Shown piece by piece: positions 1 to 7,565 of a stretch of 17,784 nt of DNA. The stretch lies in assembly GCA_041484845.1 (NCBI GenBank), contig JBGPIK010000098.1:1-17784 (forward strand), given 5' to 3'. A model generated the notes under the pieces. The model made no database searches. It was not told the origin of the DNA and saw only the letters and a list, made by a program, of their open reading frames with translations. Source of the stretch: JBGPIK01 sp041484845. Lineage in GTDB: Bacteria; Desulfobacterota; Binatia; UBA9968. A program made the translations under genes and the position numbers. Positions within the stretch are counted from its first letter, which is position 1. The number at the start of each line of letters is the position of its first letter.

Positions 1-595
1 AGCTGCCCGCCCGAGCGCCCAAGCTGCCCCTGACTGCTTCATCCTAAAAACCTACGCCGCAACTCCTTCCGAAAATCCTGCCGCAGCCACTGGGTCCCTT
101 TTCGTTAGCGAGAACGGGTCAGTTTTCGTTAGCGGCGACATTCAAACAGACAATGCGGGAAATTTGGTCCTTGAAGGAGCCAGTCTGTCGGCAGAGGACC
201 GGCGTGAGTTGATCGCCGTTGGCGCCAAATTCGGTGGAACGATCAAACTAACGTCAGCGCTTCCAATCCTAAGTGAAAATGCCGACGCCAAACCATTTTT
301 CATGGGTCTGTTCGGATCTTATAAATGGACAATTTCCATGGACCGTCCTACGTTGCCGCGTGTTGTACTAGGTAAGGAGCCCTCGCTGTCTCCTGAAACT
401 GGTGCTCACGGTGCGGTAGCGGTTTTTATTTTGATTTTTCTTCTCTTGGTGTTGGCAGCGGTGGCAGCCCGTTTTTATATGACTCGACGCGCTTCTCGTA
501 ATGGAAGCCGTTTCCAGTTTTGTGGGCAATGCGGCCACCGGTTATTTTCCGGAGCAACGTTCTGCGAGGCATGCGGAGTACGGGTTGCTGGTTAG
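1..595 (+). CDS. 5'-truncated membrane protein with C-terminal zinc ribbon
   Basis: The reading frame is open from base 2 to the TAG at 593-595, so the true start lies off the left edge; a TTG at 164 is only an internal codon. About 197 residues are visible. The N-terminal two thirds are Gly/Ser/Asn-rich with short beta-like stretches, including a repeated F-V-S motif eight residues apart that is also a 12-bp direct DNA repeat (99-110 and 123-134). One strong membrane segment follows (about residues 138-160 of the visible part), then a basic stretch and a four-cysteine zinc ribbon CGQCGH...CEACG at the very end. That order suggests an external N-terminal domain and a cytoplasmic zinc ribbon. 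The function is not recognised. The next gene carries the same parts in the opposite order, so the two may be partners. Reality of the gene is likely; its role is unknown. Confidence 0.7.
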   Translation, partial: AARPSAQAAPDCFILKTYAATPSENPAAATGSLFVSENGSVFVSGDIQTDNAGNLVLEGASLSAEDRRELIAVGAKFGGTIKLTSALPILSENADAKPFFMGLFGSYKWTISMDRPTLPRVVLGKEPSLSPETGAHGAVAVFILIFLLLVLAAVAARFYMTRRASRNGSRFQFCGQCGHRLFSGATFCEACGVRVAG

Positions 596-782
596 TTGAT
601 AGGGAATCTTACAATCGAAGTTTTTAAACTCAATCGTCAAAACTTAAGCGCAAGCTGGTTTAGATCGTGTGTATCCCAGGTTATAACAGGAGAACTTTTC
701 ATAAGCGCAAGGCGACGGACTTACACTGCAATTCGGCCTAAGCGCACCGGCAGACGCCGTCGGCGGCTGAAAAGGAGCAACG

Positions 783-2414
783 ATGTATTGTGACAATTGC
801 GGCACGTTAATCGACCCAGCTTCCAAAGTATGTCACGGATGCGGGTATAATTGTCGGCAAACGTTGGGAAGGGGGTCATCCATACAGGAGAAGGCTTCAA
901 CCGTAACAAAAACCAAATCACTTCATAAAATACTTCTTTTCGCAGTCATCTTTATCCCCATCATCCTTTTAGCCTTAATTCTTTTTCGGCCCCCAGCTGC
1001 TCGAATACCCTCGGCGACAGAGAACAGCCTCTCGAATGACTGTTCTGACGGATACCAACCACGCAGTGACGATCCTCTACTAGCAGCAGCGAAGGTGGGT
1101 GACGCTGCCACGGTAAAGGGGTTAATTGCTAAAGGTGCTGATCCGAACAGGAAAGACGATTTGGGGGTTTCAGCTTTAATGTTGGCGGCTGGATGCGGGA
1201 TTGGCGCCGTGCAGGCTTTACTGGAGGCAGGTGCAGACGCCAATGCAGAAGACCCAATTGGAATTACAGCCTTGATGTGGGCTGCTACAACGGGTCGAAC
1301 GCCTATAGTCCGAGTGTTGCTAGATGCAGGCGCCAACGTGAATGCAACAAACCACTCTGGGACGACCTCTTTGATGCAGGCTGCCAACCGTGAGACGGTG
1401 AAAACATTATTAGACCGAGGAGCAGAAGTAAATGCCACGGACCGCGATGGCGTTACGGCACTGATGTGGGCAGCTATTTACGGCCGTACTGATGCTGTAC
1501 GGCTACTACTAGAACGAGGCGCAGATAGTGACGCCAAAACCACCGACGGTCGCTCAACAATTGGCGGTACCTCGGTCAGCAAAGGTGATACAGCCCGGAC
1601 ATTAGCAATCAAGGCAGGGCACTCGGATATTGTACCGTTGCTCGCACGAGCAGAAGCGAATCAGCAGAACGAGCTCACAGAAAGCCCTTTGGGTCGTGAC
1701 GACCGATCTCCGATCATAAAATCCGTTCCCACGAAGGGAGGTTACGTCAACGATTTTGCCGAGACCATTACAGCCGGTGACAAGGCAAAGATAGCGAATA
1801 TTGCGAGAAGACTGGAGCGCGACACTACTGTTCAATTGATGGTCGTCACGGTGAACTCAACGAAACCGGAGAGCATTGAAACCTATGCCATAAGATTAGC
1901 TACTGCCTGGGATATCGATCAAAAAGGAAAGCCCAATGGAATATTACTGTTATTGGCCGTTAAGGATAGAAAGGTTCGAATTGAAGTGGCATTTGGCCTA
2001 CAGCAATTTTTACCGAACGCGGAAACACAAAACATCATTAACGACAGGCTAATTCCTCATTTCAAAAAAGGGAATTATTCATTGGGCTTGTTAAGCGGAA
2101 CGGAGGCCATTTATGCTCAGCTTCTAAACGAAATGGTCAGTCCAGCGAGTATCAAATCCGATTTGCGCAACGCTGCCACCGCTGAAGAGGCGTTTTATTC
2201 AAGGAACCGCAAATATGTGACGCGGGTAGAAGAACTGCCGGGTTACAACCCAAGTCGTGGCGTGGAGTTACGGGTAGACTCTGTGGAAGGTAGTTTCATC
2301 GTGTTATCAGCACGAAGAACTGGGCAAGAGATTCCTTATTGGACTTTAGATAGCCGGACGGGTGCAATCACGCTGCACGAATTGCCAGACGAGGCCACCA
2401 CAAAGAAGCGTTGA
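783..2414 (+). CDS. Zinc ribbon / membrane / ankyrin / TPM-domain / pilin-like fusion protein
   Basis: A 543-residue protein with a clear start: AAAGGAG at 771-777, five bases before the ATG. Visible domains in order are: zinc ribbon with C3, C6, C17 and C20; one hydrophobic segment at 49-68; ankyrin repeats at about 97-292 with recurrent G.TALM.AA and LL..GA..NA motifs; a region at about 318-450 resembling the TPM (YgcG/Psb32/MOLO1) domain, including YVNDFA near its start and KPNGILLLLAVKDRKVRIEV; and a C-terminal stretch from about 455 with a type IV pilin or pseudopilin feel (S-D-L-R-N-A-A-T-A-E-E-A-F-Y, then R-K-Y-V). If the zinc ribbon is cytoplasmic, the ankyrin and TPM parts face the periplasm. 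TPM domains occur in envelope and photosystem-repair proteins, and ankyrin repeats bind proteins. The exact function is not known to me. The combination is unusual and the domain calls are by eye. Confidence 0.85.
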   Translation: MYCDNCGTLIDPASKVCHGCGYNCRQTLGRGSSIQEKASTVTKTKSLHKILLFAVIFIPIILLALILFRPPAARIPSATENSLSNDCSDGYQPRSDDPLLAAAKVGDAATVKGLIAKGADPNRKDDLGVSALMLAAGCGIGAVQALLEAGADANAEDPIGITALMWAATTGRTPIVRVLLDAGANVNATNHSGTTSLMQAANRETVKTLLDRGAEVNATDRDGVTALMWAAIYGRTDAVRLLLERGADSDAKTTDGRSTIGGTSVSKGDTARTLAIKAGHSDIVPLLARAEANQQNELTESPLGRDDRSPIIKSVPTKGGYVNDFAETITAGDKAKIANIARRLERDTTVQLMVVTVNSTKPESIETYAIRLATAWDIDQKGKPNGILLLLAVKDRKVRIEVAFGLQQFLPNAETQNIINDRLIPHFKKGNYSLGLLSGTEAIYAQLLNEMVSPASIKSDLRNAATAEEAFYSRNRKYVTRVEELPGYNPSRGVELRVDSVEGSFIVLSARRTGQEIPYWTLDSRTGAITLHELPDEATTKKR

Positions 2415-2470
2415 GGATCGTCCATTGCGATAAGCTGCTGTACCTGACCTGGGGGACTTGGCAGTTTTAC

Positions 2471-2847
2471 TCAGCGCAAATCGCTTCCGGCGCGGAATAA
2501 GCCGAATTGTGCATACGATATAACCAGCTTTTTATCTGAGCCCTTTGTTGGAAGAATGAAGAAGTCGCTAACGTCCTGCCGCCCCCTTTTGCGAGCTGCT
2601 GTATCATCCGGAGCAAGAACCTTAGCCCAGGTGATACCACCATCCACCGATCGTAGAATATAGATTCCGTTTGGGGAAGCCGAATCGAAGACCGCGACAA
2701 TGTTCTTGGAGTTCGACCCATCAACATAAGATTCCAGAAACGACGGGCCGTCAGCAGCTGCAAGCAGCGGTTGAAGGACTATAAAAAAAGAAAACTAACG
2801 GCTGCCAAATGCCAGTAATAGATCTTGCGCCGTACGATAGGTTCCAT
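2471..2847 (-). pseudogene. Asp-box (BNR-like) secreted protein, frameshifted in a poly-T run
   Basis: The ATG at 2845-2847 (minus strand) is preceded by AAAAAAGGAG, a good ribosome site. The first 22 codons give a basic then hydrophobic signal peptide, which ends at a TAG just after a run of seven T (A7 on plus, 2783-2789). Adding one T joins this to an open frame that continues the hydrophobic core (IVLQPLLAAADG) and runs to the TGA at 2471-2473. The downstream frame has no usable start of its own. It contains SVDGGITW, the canonical Asp-box S-x-D-x-G-x-T-W, and a body typical of BNR/YCF48-like beta-propeller pieces. The repaired product would be about 125 residues, secreted, with only one Asp box. 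It could be a pseudogene, a sequencing or assembly error in a homopolymer, or a phase-variable gene; the window cannot decide which. Confidence 0.7.
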
Positions 2848-2935
2848 ACCAACTCCTTTTTTCTTGCCCCTATTAAACGGCAATGGGGCCTCTTAGGCTC
2901 GCCGTAATCAATAGAGGCAAAACCCTAACGGCGAC

Positions 2936-3208
2936 TCAAAACTCACGTACCAGAGCCACCAATTTATTATTATAAGATGTGCTCCCCAGATTCCAGAATC
3001 GAGCCGAGCGATGAAAAAGAGGAAGCGACATGGCCCGAATGTAAGTTGACCCAGAAGAAAACCAACTCATCCGATAGCGATCATAATAGAGCCGCCAAAG
3101 ACTATCCACTAACGTAGCCCCGACGGGTCCGAAGAGCGTTGTAAGGAAAATCGCTACCCCGACACTTATTATCCGCGTAACACTGCCCTGCCGTTTCCGT
3201 TCGCTCAT
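2936..3208 (-). CDS. Small hypothetical membrane protein
   Basis: A 90-residue frame starting at the ATG at 3206-3208, with GAGAGG about nine bases upstream; longer in-frame starts up to 3349 lack such a site and add an implausible N-terminus. The sequence begins with a charged segment (SERKRQG), then a hydrophobic stretch at about residues 12-30 that could be a membrane anchor, then a tyrosine- and arginine-rich tail with no motif I recognise. It lies upstream of the broken Asp-box gene on the same strand, 88 bases away, so the two may be co-transcribed, and it is divergent from the protease gene, sharing a 146-base promoter region. No family was recognised. Another frame of the 3' half reads as a short membrane-like peptide, so a decayed larger gene is possible. 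Confidence 0.4.
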   Translation of the reverse strand: MSERKRQGSVTRIISVGVAIFLTTLFGPVGATLVDSLWRLYYDRYRMSWFSSGSTYIRAMSLPLFHRSARFWNLGSTSYNNKLVALVREF

Positions 3209-3354
3209 AATGATTTCCCTCTCATTGCCGTTTGCTACACACAGATGAAAAGAGTTTTGATTCCATTGCCTTTCAAGCCCCCCTGCCGACCCACACGGTA
3301 GCTGCAATAGACCGCTGGTTTGTTTCATCAGTTTGAAGCACGGAGGCAAACATC

Positions 3355-5514
3355 ATGAAATCGTCTATACGGCTAAATGCAATTGTACTTTTTCTTTCCA
3401 TCCTCTTCGCCGCTCATCTCTCCTTCGGGCAAAAACTGCCCAACATACAAGACCGTAAGGATACACATCCTAAGCTGGAGAGTGTCTTACATGAGGTATC
3501 TTTAAGACATAGACTGAGAGGGCGTGCGGACGCTGCTAATTTCGCGGCCCGGTCTAATATTTCTGTTAAGAACGATCAGGTTCAGGTCGTACTGGAAACT
3601 CTGGACGGCAATGTATCGGCGGTGGAACCCGTTATTCGTATCCTTGGGGGCAATCCTGAGGCCCGGTACGGCAAGCTGCTCCAAGCGTCCGTCCCACTTT
3701 CGGCGCTGGAAAGCGTCGCATCTATTAATAACGTCAAATTTGTAAGGCGGCCGTTAATAGCTGCCCCGGCCGTTACGAGCGAAGGCGTAGCCAAGATCGA
3801 AGCTGATAAGTGGCAGTTCGCCGGATACCGCGGGGCCGGTGTTAAGGTAGCGATCGTCGACCTTGGATTTCAAGGATATTCTTCACGTCTTGGGACGGAG
3901 TTGCCGTCCTCGGTCGTAGTACGCTCTTTTCGAGCGGACGGCGACATTACAGGAAGACAGGACCTTGATGCCCAAAGTGCGCAGCACGGTACGGCCTGTG
4001 CGGAAACAGTCCACGACGTGGCTCCTGATGCCTCGCTCTTCTTAGTGAACTTCTCAACAGAAGTTGAGTTAGGGAATGCGGTCGATTGGCTTATTACTCA
4101 GGGTGTTAGAGTAATATCGTATTCGATCGCTTTTCTTAATACGGCCGGACCAGGCGACGGTACTGGAACGGTTGATAACGTTATTGCCAAGGCTCGATCT
4201 AATGGAATTTTGTGGGTGGCCAGCGCCGGGAATTACGCTCAAACACACTGGATGGGGAATTGGAGTAATCCCGACGGTGATGACTGGCACAATTTTGCCG
4301 GCGGCGATGAAGCCCAATCATTCACTGCAAAAGCGGGCGATACGATCACGATTGGACTTAGATGGAATGATCCTTGGGGAGCCTCCGCTAACAACTATGA
4401 TCTTTACCTTTGGGACAACACCCTCAATAGCGACGGCACATTGGTAAACATATTAGCATCCTCAACGAATCCCCAGTTCGGATTTCATGATCCGACGGAA
4501 ATGATTTTTTTCACCGCCCCATATACGGGGACGTATAACATCGCCATCAGACGCAATTGTTGGTTTACATGCCCTGCTCCCGTTGAATTTGATCTCATGA
4601 CTTTTCTACAACCTCTCGAGTACCGGGTTTCGGACCGCAGTCTGGCGATCGGAGCTGATTCACCGGACGCCTTAACGGTCGGTGCAACCAATGTGTTAAC
4701 TGATGTATTGGAATATTTCAGTTCGAGAGGCCCGACAACAGATGCTCGTATCAAGCCGGATCTTTCAGGACCGGACGGAACCACGAATTCAATTTATGGT
4801 ACATTTTTCGGAACCTCAGCGGCGGCTCCGCACGTGGCCGGAGCGGCTGCCCTGGTCCTTTCGGCGTTTCCGATATTCACGACCGACAACATACAGACTT
4901 TCTTGGAGATGAAAGCTGACGATTTGGGGGCGCCGGGACAGGATACTCTCTATGGCGACGGAAGAGTTGATCTAGGTGATCCCGTTACTCCGTTAGCGTT
5001 GGCCGCTCTTCAGCTTTCCACCGGGGAGATCGGTCTTGCTTACAGCGCACCGTTGGTCACCGGGGGCCGCGCACCATACAGCTATACGCTGCTAAATCGG
5101 TCGAGTTTCCCCCCCGGGCTAACTGGCGACCCACTGACCGGCCGACTCACCGGCTCACCGACCTCTACTAAGAGCAAAGGATTTACCGTTCAAATTACCG
5201 ATCAACTCGGCTCCTCGGTTACCGGACCCTTTACGATAAAGGTCATCAGCGCCGTGAACATAACGACAAAGTCTCTAAAGGCGGCAACCCATGGAAAACC
5301 CTATAACACTACGCTCAAGGCGAAGGGTGGAACGACACCGTACAACTGGTCTCTCGGCAACGGGACTACTCTGCCGGCAGGATTGACCTTGGACCGTTCC
5401 ACCGGAGCGATCACCGGCACTACCGCGTCGATAGGATCGTTCAATCTAAATGTCCAGGTAACCGATCCCGCGGGCGGTAGCGACCAGCAGAATTTAACGC
5501 TGACGATTAAGTGA
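3355..5514 (+). CDS. Secreted subtilisin-like serine protease (S8) with Ig-like tail
   Basis: The product is 719 residues. GGAGG at 3342-3346 lies eight bases before the ATG. A Sec signal peptide covers residues 1-25 (cleavage near SFG-Q), followed by a propeptide-like region to about 150. The catalytic triad is visible: D169 in VAIVDLGF, H211 in QHGTACAE, S488 in GTSAAAPHVAGAAAL; the oxyanion Asn is N293 in ASAGN. Between N293 and S488 the catalytic domain carries an extra beta-rich segment at about 305-415 (AGDTITIGLRW..., YDLYLWD, AGTY-like TGTYNIAI) resembling a pre-peptidase C-terminal (PPC) domain. Two putative Ig (He_PIG) repeats follow, about 550-632 and 634-719, each with P-G-L-T-x-D-x-x-T-G-x-x-T-G. 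It is probably exported to the periplasm or outside and degrades proteins. Two hairpins downstream suggest its own transcription unit. Confidence 0.93.
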   Translation: MKSSIRLNAIVLFLSILFAAHLSFGQKLPNIQDRKDTHPKLESVLHEVSLRHRLRGRADAANFAARSNISVKNDQVQVVLETLDGNVSAVEPVIRILGGNPEARYGKLLQASVPLSALESVASINNVKFVRRPLIAAPAVTSEGVAKIEADKWQFAGYRGAGVKVAIVDLGFQGYSSRLGTELPSSVVVRSFRADGDITGRQDLDAQSAQHGTACAETVHDVAPDASLFLVNFSTEVELGNAVDWLITQGVRVISYSIAFLNTAGPGDGTGTVDNVIAKARSNGILWVASAGNYAQTHWMGNWSNPDGDDWHNFAGGDEAQSFTAKAGDTITIGLRWNDPWGASANNYDLYLWDNTLNSDGTLVNILASSTNPQFGFHDPTEMIFFTAPYTGTYNIAIRRNCWFTCPAPVEFDLMTFLQPLEYRVSDRSLAIGADSPDALTVGATNVLTDVLEYFSSRGPTTDARIKPDLSGPDGTTNSIYGTFFGTSAAAPHVAGAAALVLSAFPIFTTDNIQTFLEMKADDLGAPGQDTLYGDGRVDLGDPVTPLALAALQLSTGEIGLAYSAPLVTGGRAPYSYTLLNRSSFPPGLTGDPLTGRLTGSPTSTKSKGFTVQITDQLGSSVTGPFTIKVISAVNITTKSLKAATHGKPYNTTLKAKGGTTPYNWSLGNGTTLPAGLTLDRSTGAITGTTASIGSFNLNVQVTDPAGGSDQQNLTLTIK

Positions 5515-5536
5515 ACAGTAGAGGGACAAAAGTAAA

Positions 5537-5570
5537 GAGGCGCCACTGAAAATCTTGAGTGCAGCGCCTC
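5537..5570 (+). terminator. Hairpin downstream of the protease gene
   Basis: GAGGCGC (5537-5543) pairs with GCGCCTC (5564-5570), and an inner CACT (5544-5547) pairs with AGTG (5558-5561) with a two-base bulge. It lies 22 bases past the protease stop. No U-tract follows directly, so it may be a 3'-end stabiliser rather than a full terminator. Confidence 0.45.
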
Positions 5571-5587
5571 GAAGCAAGAATCTTAAG

Positions 5588-5620
5588 ACGGGGAGATCTG
5601 AAAGGACTCCCCGTTTCCTT
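5588..5620 (+). terminator. Probable rho-independent terminator after the protease gene
   Basis: A perfect 8-bp stem, ACGGGGAG (5588-5595) with CTCCCCGT (5607-5614), has an 11-base loop and is followed by the T-rich TTCCTT. It separates the protease from the CsgG-like gene that starts at 5769. The T-tract is short, so termination strength is uncertain. Confidence 0.55.
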
Positions 5621-5768
5621 CATTCACCCGCGACGGAATCTCCAAACTAAAAGGGATTCCGACCCTCTAGCCACTCACTTGCAAGAAACCTCCCATTTTT
5701 TTCATCCAATTCAATCAAAGGATCGGACTAGCAGTCAGGTCCTAAATTAAACTCCAGGGAGGTTTTCC

Positions 5769-6857
5769 ATGAAAAAGTCATTAATCGCGTTGGCCTTGAT
5801 CTTTACGGGTTGTGCGCCGATGGCAGAGATGATTCAGAATCCCGGTCAGCCCACCGTAAAGGTGGTTTCAACCACAGAACAGGGGATCGACCAAGCCCAG
5901 CTCGAAGCCTATAACGGACCCAAGGCCCGGGTCGCCGTTTCCCAGTTCAACGACAAGACCGCGAAGGGTGGTGGCGGTGGTTATGGATATCAGTGGTACA
6001 GCCCCCAAATCGGTAACGGCATGGCGGACATGCTGAGCGATGGCCTGCTCCAATCCAACCGCTTCATCGTCTTGGATCGCCAGGCCATAGGCGATGTAAT
6101 TAGAGAGCAGGACCTGGGCGGCAGTGGGCGAGTGCGGAAGGATACGGCAGCCTCTATCGGTGAGATTGAAGGCGCAGACCTACTCGTTAAAGGGTCGGTC
6201 ACTGAGTTTGAGCCGGGCTCCGCGGGTGCCGGTGGAGGCATCGGCATGGGTGGAGGTAGCTGGGCAGGGGCGGCGGCAGCCGCGATATTCAGCGGCTTCA
6301 GTCAGAGTCACGTTGCAATGATTATCCAAGTGGTTGACGCGAAAACCTCCCGTATCCTGTTTTCGACCACGGTGGAAGGCAAAGCCAACGATTTCAACAT
6401 CGGTGGCGCCCTGGCCGGCTTCGGAGGGCATTTTATTGGTGGGGCGGGACTGGGCATGTTCCAGAAAACGCCGGTGGAAAAGGCAATCCGTGTCGCGATC
6501 CTAGAGGCGGTAAACCAACTGTCCACAAAAACCCCTCAGACCTATTTCCGCCATGGCTTGACCCCAACCGTCGCAACCCCCGCCACAACAACGACCAATC
6601 CGCCAAAAACTAACAACACTCGGGTCTCTGCACCGGTATCCAAATCATCTTCCATACTTCCCGCCACAGTGACGGTGAAAGTAGCCGCAGCCAACCTGCG
6701 TGAATCCGCTGGAACACAAAGCAGAGTCGTAGCGACGCTCAAAGAAAAAACGATGCTCTCGGTGCAAGCCGAGGATAAGGGCTGGTATTTCGTGCAAACC
6801 GAAGATCAGAAAACGGGTTGGATCCAGAAGTCCCTCACGGTTGCCGCGGTTTACTAG
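5769..6857 (+). CDS. CsgG-family outer-membrane lipoprotein with C-terminal SH3b domain
   Basis: A 362-residue protein with AGGGAGG just before the ATG. The N-terminus is a lipoprotein signal with lipobox ending at C15 (LIFTGC). Residues about 45-250 match the CsgG/curli-assembly fold by pattern: ARVAVSQFNDKT, GNGMADMLSDGLLQSNRFIVLDRQ, GADLLVKGSVTEF, and a glycine-rich segment where CsgG-type proteins place their membrane-crossing hairpins, then VVDAKTSRILFS and AILEAVNQL. A Thr/Asn/Pro-rich linker (about 258-298) leads to a bacterial SH3 domain (ANLRESAGTQSRVVATLKE...GWYFVQT...GWIQKSL), which usually binds peptidoglycan or peptides. CsgG itself is a nonameric secretion channel. The extra SH3b is not part of classical CsgG, so a cell-wall-anchored channel or envelope sensor is inferred. 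The PEGA gene follows 19 bases later, so an operon is likely. Confidence 0.9.
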   Translation: MKKSLIALALIFTGCAPMAEMIQNPGQPTVKVVSTTEQGIDQAQLEAYNGPKARVAVSQFNDKTAKGGGGGYGYQWYSPQIGNGMADMLSDGLLQSNRFIVLDRQAIGDVIREQDLGGSGRVRKDTAASIGEIEGADLLVKGSVTEFEPGSAGAGGGIGMGGGSWAGAAAAAIFSGFSQSHVAMIIQVVDAKTSRILFSTTVEGKANDFNIGGALAGFGGHFIGGAGLGMFQKTPVEKAIRVAILEAVNQLSTKTPQTYFRHGLTPTVATPATTTTNPPKTNNTRVSAPVSKSSSILPATVTVKVAAANLRESAGTQSRVVATLKEKTMLSVQAEDKGWYFVQTEDQKTGWIQKSLTVAAVY

Positions 6858-6876
6858 GCAGGAGAGGAACATAACC

Positions 6877-7425
6877 ATGAACCGCAAGGCCGCTATGTTG
6901 CTGTTAGCCTCACTCCTTGTTGACCAGACCGCTCCCCTGGCCGCGCTTGCCGGGGGAGCGGCGTTTGTGGGAATAGGGTCGGGTTCGAATGTCTCGACCG
7001 GCGTTTCGGTCTCCTCCCGCCGCGGCGGATCAACGGCTTCAATCTCTATCCGCGTCGGCAATCGTTGGGTGCCCACTCCGTGGAACACCTATCTTGCAAC
7101 GCCGCTCTACGGGACTCACTACCAAACTGATGAGGGGCAACCGAGTGGGACCGACTCAAGCGGAGCGCTTTACGTAAATGGCTATCGCGTTACTCCTTCG
7201 GGTTGGCTCAGGGTGCAGGTTGAACCCCGTGACGCCGAGATTCTCGTTGATGGATCTCCCGTTCCGGTGGAGAAGATTTCAGGAATGTCGAATAGCCTCG
7301 GGCTTCTCGTTGGAAGACACCACGTTCAGGTCCGCAAAGACGGATATGAGACTTACCATACCGAGCTACCCATACCGCAAGCCAACGAGGTTTTGCTTCA
7401 GATTCTGTTGAAGAAAATGAATTGA
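6877..7425 (+). CDS. Exported PEGA-domain protein
   Basis: The product is 182 residues. The ATG at 6877 has GGAGAGG at 6861-6867; an earlier in-frame start at 6841 lies inside the previous gene and is not favoured. A signal peptide covers residues 1-26 (AALAGG), followed by a Gly/Ser/Val-rich region at 27-60 and a middle region with tryptophans. The C-terminal 75 residues form a PEGA domain (GWLRVQVEPRDAEILVDG, GLLVGRHHVQVRKDGYETY). PEGA domains are small beta-sandwiches found on surface and cell-wall proteins. It starts 19 bases after the CsgG-like gene, so the two are very probably co-transcribed and may form one envelope complex. Its function beyond that is unknown. Confidence 0.87.
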   Translation: MNRKAAMLLLASLLVDQTAPLAALAGGAAFVGIGSGSNVSTGVSVSSRRGGSTASISIRVGNRWVPTPWNTYLATPLYGTHYQTDEGQPSGTDSSGALYVNGYRVTPSGWLRVQVEPRDAEILVDGSPVPVEKISGMSNSLGLLVGRHHVQVRKDGYETYHTELPIPQANEVLLQILLKKMN

Positions 7426-7565
7426 ATGCGGCATGAAAGATATCAGTCATTCAATCGGTATATGAAAACACAATTTCACTCAACGAATACTGTCAAGGAA
7501 TTGAAAAGCGTTCACCTGTGTCAAATTAAGGTCAGCCAGACCCGGTGAACACTCAGGGAGAATTT

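Noticed and set aside
596..793. Arg-rich plus-strand frame between the first two genes
   Set aside because: It starts at a TTG immediately after the previous stop without a ribosome site and overlaps the next gene's start; the stretch is better read as leader sequence.
923..1438. Long minus-strand open frame opposite the ankyrin repeats
   Set aside because: It mirrors the repeated ankyrin codons, has no ribosome site and no recognisable motif; the plus-strand gene is certain.
2936..3349. Longer version of the small minus-strand gene (137 codons)
   Set aside because: The added N-terminus lacks a ribosome site and lies in the divergent promoter region; the ATG at 3208 has a clear one.
5559..5750. 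63-codon plus-strand frame between protease and CsgG-like gene
   Set aside because: It covers two hairpins, has no ribosome site and encodes no recognisable sequence.
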